Assembly: GCF_016920785.2 (NCBI RefSeq)
Contig: NW_024609846.1
Span: 79,307,816-79,371,815, forward strand
Direction: 5' to 3'
Length of the DNA: 64,000 bases
DNA from: Ixodes scapularis
Taxonomy: Eukaryota > Arthropoda > Arachnida > Ixodida > Ixodidae
Part shown: piece after piece, positions 11,601 to 23,600 of the stretch
How positions within the stretch are numbered: the first letter of the stretch is position 1
How the letters are laid out: each line of letters opens with the position of its first letter
Position numbers and translations under genes: made by a program
The notes under the pieces: generated by a model
Told to the model about the DNA's origin: nothing
Seen by the model: only the letters and a program-made list of their open reading frames with translations
The model's database searches: none

Positions 11601-14600
11601 GTATATAATCACAATAAACTTTGCATGCATTGGCTCAACGTTTATAGACGAGAGGGCCCTGCGTTAAATGCTCAAATGCGTATATAACCACGTTCCATAC
11701 CACACATTCTCTTTCTGTCATGGATGAAAACGAACGAAAGGCTCGGCATGCTCTGGCTCAGCGTCTACGCAGACAAGCACCACCAGAGCTTCGCCCCAAT
11801 CAACATCATTCACCACGTGGAGATGCAGTCATTTTTTTTTTTTTCATCATTTCTTGTTTACACAAGCACGTAAGCCCATGCTCACGTGCTTGTGAGCACA
11901 TGAGCACGTGAGCTCACGAGCACGATCACAAGTACCAGCAAGATCGATGTGAACACGGACGCTGGACGGGCAAGGCTAGACCGTAAGAAGCTTCACCCCT
12001 AAAATTGCGACTATCTTGGCGGCGTTGCAAGCGCAAGATGCTTGGGCTTTTGCGTCGCGGCCAGCGGTCGCGGCGGAGAAACACTATTCTAAAACTCTCT
12101 TATGTAGCATGCGCTAACGCAAGCGCTAAATTTAGCAGTAGCGTGCGCTAAAATTGCGTATGTTATTCTAAAACTCCCTAATATTGTGATTGTTAATTTT
12201 CTTTCAGGGAGTAACAGTCATTTCCATAAAACCCAACCACCCCCATGTTGCCATCACCGGAAAAACGTTTGCCGTGCTTCGGGAACACTACCCGGACATT
12301 CTGCGACGGGTGAGTCGTTTTTTTACTCGGAACTGTTTTTTTTCTTTCTGCGTGTTTGCTTTTGCTCGTGCTAGCTACGCTTTCCGAAACTCTAAAAGGT
12401 TCGCTTGGAGCACGCATCAGGGTTTTGGCCAATTCAACTTCGTTCTGAGGAGAGGAAATGTTTGTGGTCAAAGTGTACCAATTCGATGGGGCTACCTCGT
12501 TGCGTTTCCTTCTCATCAGGACAACATAGAATTGTCCAAAGCTCTTGCTACATCCCAGTCAGCCTCCACTCTGGCGACGTGCTCAGAGGAGGTCATGCAT
12601 ATTCTTGGTGCACCTGCTGCAGGATGTGACTGTAATCAAGCTCGAAACACATGTAAGACGAAACCGTCCGATCCGACGTCTGACCACGCAATACGACGGT
12701 CGGAGGCGAGGGTTTTCAACGCTCTGCGATGCTACGAAAACCCTCGCCCCCCAAGGTCATTCCGGCAGTCCACATGTCGGATCGGAAGGTTTCGTCGTAC
12801 ATGTGTTTCGCGCTTTACTGTGCAAACTCGTGCAGAGCACTGAAGAATATAAGTACCATATTTACTCGAGTAATAGCCGCACTATTTATGAACAAGGCCT
12901 TTGCTTCTACTTTCCCGCAGAGCACATATACAGCCAATCATCGCGTTGCGCATAAATAACATAGCAAATAATTAGATCGAGAGCATGATTCTTCAAACAA
13001 ATGCAATCTTCACAGGTGGTATCTTCGTTCGAAGACGTTATCTCTGTCCTGTAAACCGCTGGAGTCACGTTGTCGATCGTGGTGATTGGCGATCCGTGTG
13101 CTCTGTGGAAAAGTGAACCCTCAGGTTTTCTTCATAAACAGTGCAGCTATTACTCGAGTAAATACGGTAGGATACCGTATTTTCAGAGTTTATTTTTCGT
13201 GAAATTCAAAAGGTGTATTTCTGAATTTATTTTTCGCTGAAAGCTCAGTGTTTATTGGAGTTTATTTCTGTTGGATTCCTCTCTGATATTCGGAATTTAC
13301 TTTTCTGTGTTCCCAATTTTTAAAAATTCAAAAGCAAAATAAAGTATGGGTACCATGACCCGTCGTGCTGAAGGAACCGTGGCGACCTAAAAGGCTAACC
13401 CCTTTTGTCAGTAGTTCGAGATTTCAAATGAAACTGTAGTGGCATCTCATCAGGACTACTGACCTTGTGCTCTTGTAAAGTTTATTTGTAAAAGAAAAAA
13501 TTTTTATTTTGTCATTGTGACCTTGACATTTCAAGTTATTTTGGAAAAATCCGAATTGGGACGGATAATTTACCTGCAAGTGTTGTTCGGATTTTTTCAG
13601 GTTTATCCAAAAGCACTAGACCCTTGCCTCATGGGAAGGGCTTCCGTTGATACAATGTTAGTCTTGAAATGAGCACATTAGTTGTAATTAAGTTTACCAG
13701 AAAAAGGACTAAATGCAGAGGCAGATACGACAACACATTTTTCTGACTTTCTTCCTCCTCCTCTCGGCTGAATTCTTCCGAACTCGGCCTGGCTCATGAT
13801 TACGCTGCATGTTTAAGTCAAGTTTGTCCCTGCATTTAATCTCTTCCTGTTCAAGTTGATCCTGCTGGTACACAGTTTCACGCAGTCATTTCCGAAAATT
13901 GGGGTTTTTAGTATCCACGAGAGAAAAGCAACGTTTGAATTATTTCCTTTTTATATACATTACTAATTTTGTCGTAAGCCGGGAGACTAAACAGCGTGCT
14001 TGTGGTTGTCCTACTCCAGGTGGCGGTGTGTGGCACGGTGTTTGCCCGCATGGCACCAGACCAGAAGCAGCAGCTCATCGAGCTTCTTCAGGAAATGGGG
14101 TGCGTGTTCACAGTGCCTCACGGCCGCTCTCATTGTTCTCAGCTTCGGTCGGGAGACTGTGTGTCAAACATTTTTCCAGATTGTTTTGTTGTTCCCGTTG
14201 CATGCCCTGTTTCGACAAGGGGTGTCAGTAGCCAATGGCACAGTGCGGTTCTGTTTGGCACACCGTCTCCCACTTTATTTGGTGTGACTTTCTTGTGTCA
14301 AGGAATACATCTATGTAGTCTACTGGTGTTTCGTAGCAGTTGTAGAAACATTTGTAAAGATGCCACCAGATGATGCACAGGTTTTCCATGCAACCACAGC
14401 ACTCTGTTGTCACATGGCAACTCTGTTATGTGTCTAAGAAGTGTTTGAAAGAAAATCTGTTTTACTAGATAAAACTTGAGAGTGAGTAAATACCGTATAA
14501 TTGCGTGTGTGGGCCGCACTCGTGTAAGGGCTGTACCCCCCATGTTAAAAAAAAATATATATAAAAAGAATGATTTTAAAATTATTTGTGTATTAGTTGC

Positions 14601-17600
14601 ACCAGAGCCTTTTATACTGGGAGAGTTCGGCGGGTGGGAGGGGCTTACGGCCCGCTAGGTCTAGCGGACTCAGCGGGCGCCGCTTCCGCCATGATGTGCC
14701 TCCCGGCAAGTGGTTCCCCATTGACATGCGATGTATACGCGTGTAGGTTTTGCCGTTTACGCTTTTGTTGGCGTGAGGAGAAAGTCGAAAAATCAAGCAT
14801 TTTGTTACGTTAATCATACGTTAATCATAAACTTACCTCGCACTATCGAGAACTCGGCTTCCAGTCAGCCCTTCTTGGTTTCCCAGATCTTGTGCCTTGC
14901 GCGGTTTTCTTTTCCTTGCGGGAACCGGTACATCCTGAACCCCTTTTTCGCGTTGTTCGAGCACCCAACGGCACTGCAGCCCCCCATTTCTTTTTCATCT
15001 AACGTCTGGCAGAGCGCAGCGCAGAACGATCATTTTCATCGTCGACTCTAGCGAGCTGACTGCCGGCTCGAGTCAGTAGCGCAAACGGGTTTTATCAGCC
15101 GCCATCAGCCTTACACCAAACAAGGGTGAAGCTTGCAATTTAAGGTTATAATTATAATGCAATTAAATGCAAAGGTGCAATCAAGCTAGACGGCAAGGCA
15201 CATCGTGGCGGATGCGCACAGTTGCCAGACTGTTTGATCAGTGCTGCCAGACTGGCGGCTGGATCAAAGAACCGCCGAACTCTCCCAGTATAAAAGGCTC
15301 TGAGTTGCACCCCCCTCGTCCTAAGGCACACCAACCGTTTCCGCAGAGTGGCACATGCTCTGTGTCTCCGTCATCTTTACCTTGCCATGTATGCACCCTT
15401 GTTCGCACTTTTTGCAGTGTTTTAAAGGGATTGTACTGTCAAGTTGTATTCGGGAAAACAATTGAATATTATTGTTATTGTTTCGAGATGCATCGTAGGT
15501 ACAATATCTGAATTTTATACGTCCTTCTGCACGAGTGATTGAATTTATACTGCTCCAATCGCATCCTAGCGTAAACACTACTTTTGTTGGCAACATTGAA
15601 GCTCTGACGTCGCACGACACAAAGCGAGCATTTTCATCTCGTCGTTTGCCTGCAAGTGTACGCCGCAGCGTGCTTTGTTTTTGTTGTTGCGCTCAACTTG
15701 TTTCGTGAATGGGTGAGATTTTTGTTGCGCGGTTGGGTGCCACAACCACCGAGCAGCACATGCGAGCCAAGACGTGACGTTCCACACTTTTCTGCGAGAC
15801 TTGCAAAGACGAGCAAAAGGGATCGTCGCCGTGCGTGGGGACCGGTGTCCCGTCAAGATCGAGATCCCGCTTATGCAGCAGTCATCTCGCAGAAGAGAGC
15901 TACGAGCTGAGCTCTAAGCGGACAAAAGGCTCGTTAGCTGAGGTCTGATGCTGTTCCAACAATATTCAACTACGTCCACCCCCTCCTCGCCCAAATCGGA
16001 TCAATCGGTTTGATTGTTCAGCGAAACCGAAACCAACAGCTAGGCCATCTGGAAACAATGCCAAAAGTAGTATTTAGCACGTGTGCAGCCAGATTCTGTT
16101 TGACCCGCGTGTGAAACTGGAGTGTGGCTACGATTCACCAAGCTCGTCCAAGTCTAATGTGTGGGAATAAATGGAGGGAGGATTACGCACCTTTACGTCT
16201 GGGGACCGGTCCGGTGCTCAAAGGGGAATCCGGTTCCCGTCCCACCGCACGGCTGACGGCTAATAGCGAGGGTGGTCGCCGCGCCGGGTTCGGCCAACGC
16301 CATGCCAACAACGATGGTCCCGGTATCCAGCAGCATTTATTGAGTACCAGGAGTCCCCAACAAGACACTGCGGTCAAGCGAGCCGCGGACACAGTGTGCC
16401 CGCATCGCCCGCCGACCTGAGAGCCAAAGGGGTAATTGCGAGCGGAGTCATCGCCGGTCGGACAAGCTCACGCCGCTACCCGTCGTCGCAGGAGTTCGGG
16501 GCCAGGGCTCTCGGCAGACGGACGTCCACAGGTTGTGGGGACGCCGACTGTCGGAGCCAGGGGAATCGCTAGCGTGGAGTCATCGCCGGTCGGACGAGCT
16601 TGCGCCGCAACTCGACCCGTTGCCCGGAGTCCAATCCAGGACTCCTCGACCACACGGCCGTCCACTCGGAGGGCAGGCCCGCCTCTCCCTCGCGCGATCT
16701 CGCTGTTCCCCCGAAATCGGGGAGACGCGCGGAGGAGTGCGAGAGAGTAAGCCAGCATGGTGGCGTAGTCTCTCCAACACGATCTGGAGCGACCGGGCTC
16801 GAAGTTGGACGGCTTCGCCCGGAACGTCCTCGGCTTACGCCTTCTCGGGGGAGGGAAACCAGTGGCTCCCACAAGTGACGACATGCATTTGAACGATTCG
16901 CCATTTGCCCTCAACCCGCAGACGTCGCCTCCGAGGGAACGACCCGCAGCCTCGTCACCGATCCAGCGGATCCGTTGATATGTGTACCCAGATGCCGCTT
17001 CGTGTACCTAAGTGCCGCTCCAGAGGCAAAATCTGCATCCTTTGCCTTGCAAGCACTCCTAATTGCAAACAGTCCAAAATGACTTTTGTCTCTGATTGCT
17101 CCCTCGATGTAGGGAGCGCAAAAACTGAAGTACTTCCGGTTTCAACCAGACAATTCCTTTAAAGGGATACTTCAACGAAATTTGAAATATTCCCGTCGTG
17201 CTCAGAAATAGGTTGAATATGATCCACAATATCCGTAAATGACAATGGCACGTTTGTATTTTGAGCCTGGTGGCTGTATTTTTCGTTATAAACGGCCCAC
17301 TCTGGCAAGCGCTCGGAGAAGGCCCAGCGGAGACCACGTGACATCCAACGCAGTCGTGACGTAGGTCGTCTCAAGACGAGCGAAGCTACGGCGAGGCTGA
17401 TGTCGAGAGGATGGCCTGGTCGTTCCAGCCACCGAAGCGGCTGCTTTTGTACGTATTTTGAGTGATGGGTTAATCTTCTATAATCTTGTAGGGGGACAAT
17501 AGCGACTTCTGCGACACACAAAAGGCGTTCTCGGGAAGAGGGGAGTTCCTCCTGCCCCTCTTCTCTCGTCGTGGCCGGAGACGAGACAACCTCCGTCACT

Positions 17601-20600
17601 AGCTGCCAAGGTTCCTAGACGGGCATTACAAACGAGGCGTTAGCGACATCCACCAGGTGCTCTTTGCTAATCGTTTAATTCGTTTTAAAATTCCTTTTCG
17701 TGACTTTTTTAACGAGATATTGGTATGTTCAGTGTGATGCTGCTTTTTTGAACACACATACATATACCAAAAAATGAGCGCCGAAATTTCGTTGTAGTAT
17801 CCCTTTAAAGCTCAGATGAGAGGGATAAGGAAAGCAAAGCTTTGGAAAGCCAACTTTTTATTTTTTTTCGGGGGGGGGGGGGGGGTTTGTATCATCTACG
17901 GTCACCTTCCGCGCATGTGACAATATCTGCTGCGAGATCGGACACTTGAGTTTCAAAACGTCGCCGTTGACCATTGTGAATGTTATGTTCTAAGTTGGTT
18001 TATGCGAGCTCTGCAAACATGGGAGCAGTGGGCAAGTACTTTTGAGCTGTCACTTAAGCCTTGGAGTGCCACACACGTACAACAGGTCGCAGATACGGTA
18101 TCGACGAGATCTGCATAAGGTGCTAGAAGAGCATGCGGTCCAAGATCGGCTTCGTCTAAGTGAAATTCTATAGAAGAAATGGCTAATGCGAACCTTAAAA
18201 AGGCACTCACTGAATGACCCAAAAGGACAACCCTGACCACACTTGGCAACAGTCAAACTAGAGCACCGAGGATACCGCAGGTTACAACAATCAAGATTGA
18301 AATAAAGGCGCTAGAGACCACCGCTTGCGATCGCAAGTACCATACTTAATCGCATAATGAACACACTTTTGTTTCCAAAATATTGACCTATTTTTTCGGG
18401 TGTGTTCATTCTGCAGGGTAAAATTTTTGCATTTACACTCTTCGTGCAAAGGTCATATTAGGCGCCAATGTGACATGGCAAGGTACTGTGGCACGTCTCC
18501 ACTGATGAAGGCGCACCCATGGTTGGTCGGGGGCATGCTACAGTAACCATGCTTTAAAAATTAAAAACCTTTTTAGGGCGCTTTCGGCGTGCCTTTTGCC
18601 AAAGGAAAAGCACCCTACGAAGCTCACTCAGTTGAGCACGGAGAACAACACGACTGTTCTTAGGCCTAACCACTTTCACGATTTCACTGTTTAAACGACT
18701 GTGTGTTTGTTGATATCAACGCATGCGATAGGCAAAGAATACCCAAGGCTGGGCAGTTCCTGGACCCAAGCTTCGTCAAGTGTGCGTGCCGCTCGATTTG
18801 ACGGTTGATCACTTGCGCAACTACCCATTTTCAGCCCTTATGAGAGCGGCTTGACCTGGCTTGACTTCGCCTGACTGCCTGGCGGAAAAAGAAAATTGGC
18901 TTGGTGGCTAGCTAAATTGAACGCAATTCGAGACTCACGGAGCCGAAAATTGGAAATGCGTTTATTATGCAAAGGGAAAAAAACAAAAAAAAAAAAAAAA
19001 TATTGATACCTGTTGTGGGGGGTGCGTTTATTATGCAACTGTGTTCATTATGCGAGTAAATTTGGTACATGCATTTTTATATGCACATCCAAAATTATTT
19101 TTTTTACCCATGTATGGGCCTCACATAAAAAATTAGCCCCAAAATTTAAAAACAAGAAAAGGGCGGCCTTTCTCGCATTTATACGATAGTTCACGCAAAA
19201 TTCTAATTTTTAAGGCTAGAAGAGTGCAAGGCGGGTGGTTTGCTCTCACAATGGTAGCACGGGTCATTGAGAAGTCTTTGACCAAATTTATATGGCATGA
19301 CCATTGTTGTACAAGTTATTGCAGTTGACAAGATCTCATTTTAATGTGTAACAAGACTGTGCTAGAGGTCACTTTTGCACCTCTCCTTGCAGGTACTACG
19401 TTGGGATGTGCGGTGATGGAGCAAATGACTGTGGCGTAAGTAACAGCATCATTGTTTTGTTCCTCACATGTGACACCTCATAAACTAGCTATTTCCTTTA
19501 TGTTGCTCTTTCTCTCAGCACTGTTGCTTAGCATTCAATTAATGTTTCGTAACAGGCTCTGAAAGCAGCACACGCTGGCATCTCGCTGTCCGAGACAGAG
19601 GCGTCAGTAGCCTCTCCGTTTACCTCCAAGGTGGCCAACATTTCCTGCGTCCCCACACTCATCAAGTAAGGAATGCTCCATGCATTGAACGATCCTGCTT
19701 CCTATGCCTCTTCTTAAGGTGGGTTAGGTGGTAGGACCCAGGTTCCGTCTGTACAATTGTGTGTGGTCCTGCCTGCTTGTATAGTTGTCACCGTTATATA
19801 CTTCCCATCATTCTCTTTCTTATTTTGCTGTCATCTATGACAGCATTGTTGTGCTGCTACCTAACAAAAATTCCAGGGGACTTAAATTTTAAAATTTTCC
19901 GGCGTATTGTTGGCAAACATTGAGCAGGTAAGGTGTTAGCTAACATTTGCTGGCACGCATCGCTGAAAGCGATGGTAGAGAAGATGGTTGGCAGCAGAGG
20001 AGATACGACAACGCCGGTACCTCTAAAACCAGTTACGAACCAACGCCAGGTCTTCTTTAGAATTTCCAAAACTGCTTCTTAGATATCCTGATTTATATGT
20101 GAAAGATTGATGTATGAATGGGGGAAAAAAGAAATCTGGGAACTCGATTGTAGGAGTTCAATGTTTCATGTATGCTTACATCTTTTGCTGTGATGCAATT
20201 GCAGCAAAAATGAAGTGCACTTAAGAAACCACAACCAGCATTTTCTTCACATGTACCATTTGGAACCGCAGCACATTCTCTTTTACCGGTAGCTTGGCAG
20301 CCATGAAATTGATGGACATGGGCAATGCTTCAATATGTTTACCTTGTGGACATTTAGCTGCAAAAATGGGATGAGCAGTTGTTTGAGTGGGCATTCGTAG
20401 ATTTATTTATTTATTTATTTACAATACTGTGAACCTTACGGTCAACACAGGAGAGAAAAATAAGTTGTACAAGCCAAGCAAAATGCATTCACACTCAAGT
20501 GAGCACTTATGCACATGCAGTGGTGCGTCACACCCTGCACATCTGAAGATGTATTCCGCACACATACATTATTCAGTTAAAAATTCGCGCAATGATAATT

Positions 20601-23600
20601 CAAAAGACTTGAGATTAGAGCAGCTGACGACTTCGTTTGGCAGAGCGTTCCACTCTACTATTGTCCTACAAAAGAAAGAATACTTAAATACATCATTTTT
20701 GTATTGATACGGAGCAATCGCCCTGACGTTGCTAGTCCTTTGGGAACGAGACGTTGAAGGCCGCAAGTAAAGCTGCGGATCTAGCTTTGTCATTCCAGTC
20801 GTTATGGAAAAGAGTTCTTTTAACCTTGATATTTTCCGTCGCTTTGCCAGCGAGTCAAGCTGCGCCTCTTGTCTCATTGAAGAAACAGATTCTGTACGTT
20901 TATATCTGGAGAAGATAAATCGAAGAGCCAGATTTTGTATTCTTTCAATTTGTGATTCGTGGCATTTTCTATACGGGTCCCATACAGTGCATGCATATTC
21001 TAACAATGGGCGAACATAACACATGTACGCAAGTTGTCGAACATCACTATTGGCATGCCTAAGTTGTCTTCTGAGGAATAATAACTTTTTGTAGGCCTTT
21101 GAACAAACGTAATCTACATGACTGTTCCATCGCATGGTAGAACTAAAAATAACACCTAAATATTTAAATTCGTCCACCTTTCGCAGTTGCACGCCACCTA
21201 TGTTATAGGAATATTCTAAAATGTTTCGTTTGTTTGTAATGCTGCAGAATACTGTTTTATCAAAGTTAATTACCATACCCCACCTTTCACACCACAAGTA
21301 AAGTTTTTCTAGAGAGGCATTAAGCAAGTCTTGGTCTTCGACTGTACGCACTTTTGAAAACAACATGCAGTCATCCGCAAATAGCTTTACCTGGACAGCT
21401 GGCGGCATATCATCTGCAATATCATTTATATACAGTAAAAACAAAAGTGGACCTAATACCGACCCTTGTGGCACACCTGAAAACACTGCAAGGCGGGTAG
21501 AGCATGCATCATTGCAGTAGACATACTGTGTTCTGTTAGTTAGGTAAGACCGGACCCACGACACTATATTGCTGTTGAGACCCACAAGGTGAAGCTTTTC
21601 AATTAATTTGTTATGAGGCACGCGGTCGAACGCTTTTGAAAAATCCATGAACACGACGTCAACCTGACCCCGCTCATTTACAACAGATGAGAACTCATGC
21701 GCACACTCAATTAATTGTGTGACCGTCGATAGACCCCGTCTAAAACCGTGCTGATGTTTGTATATTAAGTTTTTTTCTTCTAAGTACTGAGTGACATGAT
21801 TTGAAATAATGTGTTCCAGCAGTTTGCAGCAAGTCGACGTTAATGATATAGGACGGTAATTTTGGACTGTCATTTTGTTTCCAGATTTGTGAATGGGTAT
21901 AATTTTACCACACAACCAGTCTGCTGGCAATTTGGATTGTTGGAGAGAGGCTTGAAATATTATGAAAAGATATCGGGACACCCACTCAGCATATCTTTTC
22001 AGAAATGCATTTGAAATGTCGTCTGGCCCCGACGCCTTTTTTACATCAATATTCAAAAGCAAATTAAGTATACCACTTTCCGAGACAACCAAATCTGACA
22101 TACAAGGTTCATCAGAGCTGCTGACGTGGTCTACCGGCGGGTCACTCGAGACTGTAAAGACTGACTGAAAATACGTGTTAAATTCCTCTGCCACTTTAAT
22201 GGGACATGATACAACCTCATCGCTTACCATCACTTCTGTTATTACTTCTTTTTTCGACGAGAAAAACCGCCAGAATTTTTGCGGAGATTCCAGCAAGAAA
22301 CGAGAGAGCACATTGCCACAGTAATTTTCCCTAGCTTGGGAAATAAGATTCTTCAATTGTCGCCCCAAATTTGCAATGTCTGAGGAATTTTGTTTTGCTT
22401 TCCTTTTGCGCTTGATCTTTCGCTTTATTTGCAAAATTTCTCTTGTTACCCATGGGTGATGTCGTTGTGCTCTCACGCCCCTTGTCGGAACAAAGTGATA
22501 TGTACAGTAGGAAACAATACTCTTAAATGTTTTCCATAATTCGGTAACATCACTTAACTGACTAAAATGGTCAAAATGTTCATCTAAATAATCGAGGATG
22601 GACACATCATCAGCATTTTGAAAATCTCTGACAGTACGTTCGTGACGAGCATTATCGGCAGCTGTTTTATGTAGTTCTAAGTCAAGAAACACCATTTTAT
22701 GATCTGACACTCCGTCGAGCACATGTGCTTTATCCGCTTCCACTATGTTGCTAACAAAAAGTAAGTCCAGAATCGATTGGCTCGTATCTGTTACTCTTGT
22801 CGGGCTGTCCACTAACTGTTGAAGATTAAAACTGAGTGCTATATCTAACAAAAGCTCGGAGGACGCGATTTCATTTTTACCTGGTTTTTGCTTTGCCCAA
22901 TCAATATCAGCAAGATTGAAGTCTCCAGTCAAAATAATTTTAGTTTTGTCATTGAAGCGCAACGCCATGTAATCATACAATTCCTCTAAAAACCTCGGGG
23001 CGGTGTTTGGTGGCCTATATACAGCACCAACAACAAACACGTTGCCGTGAACTTTAACCTTACACCATAACACCTCCCCGTTGACAACGCAATCTAAAGG
23101 TACCAGGTCCACCGAACTTTTTGCGATAATAGCCACGCCGCCGCCCCTTAACCCTCGGTCTTTCCTAATCATTCTGTAACAAGGCGGAATAACTTCATTA
23201 TCACCAATACCACTGTGAAGCCATGTTTCCGTGATGACGATCACGTGGGGGTCATGAGTTAGCAAGATTGTTTCCAAATCATCTACTTTATTCACAATAC
23301 TTTGCGCATTGAAGGAAAGAAGTCGAAATGTCTTTCGATGGGGTTTCCCGGAGTGTGCTTGACGTCATTTTACACTTTTTTGTCGAGTTGGTCGATTTCT
23401 TTCTTTGCATATTTGCCCCACATTATCATCCCATTCGAAAACTTGGCCTCCTATCTTAATTTTATCGTGAATCAAGAAGACAGTTTCCCCGTTATCGCGA
23501 TTGGGTTTACTGGTTTCCCACAACTGTTTGCGCTTTTGAATAGTCTGCCAAGAATAATCGTGTTCTAACGTTATTTTAGTCCCTTTCAAACACCTTCGCT

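Larger units (their letters stand above)
11326..12005. mobile_element. TIR element carrying a tRNA-Ser-like sequence
   Basis: Ends TTAGGGGTGAAGCTCCTTAG and inverse of TTAGGGGTGAAGCTTCTTAC, about 50 bp each, continuing with GGTCTAGCCTTG. About 680 bp. Contains a tRNA-Ser(AGA)-like sequence, two direct repeats with TATATAA boxes and a short open frame. A right-end copy lies at 53180-53275. Confidence 0.82.

Noticed and set aside
12190..12843. 217-codon frame as a single exon
   Set aside because: Only 12208-12309 is coding; a donor GTGAGT at 12310 ends the exon and the rest runs into a MITE.
16183..16914. Overlapping 100-150-codon frames in the GC-rich block
   Set aside because: Frames on both strands in the same place, no family motif, explained by high GC.
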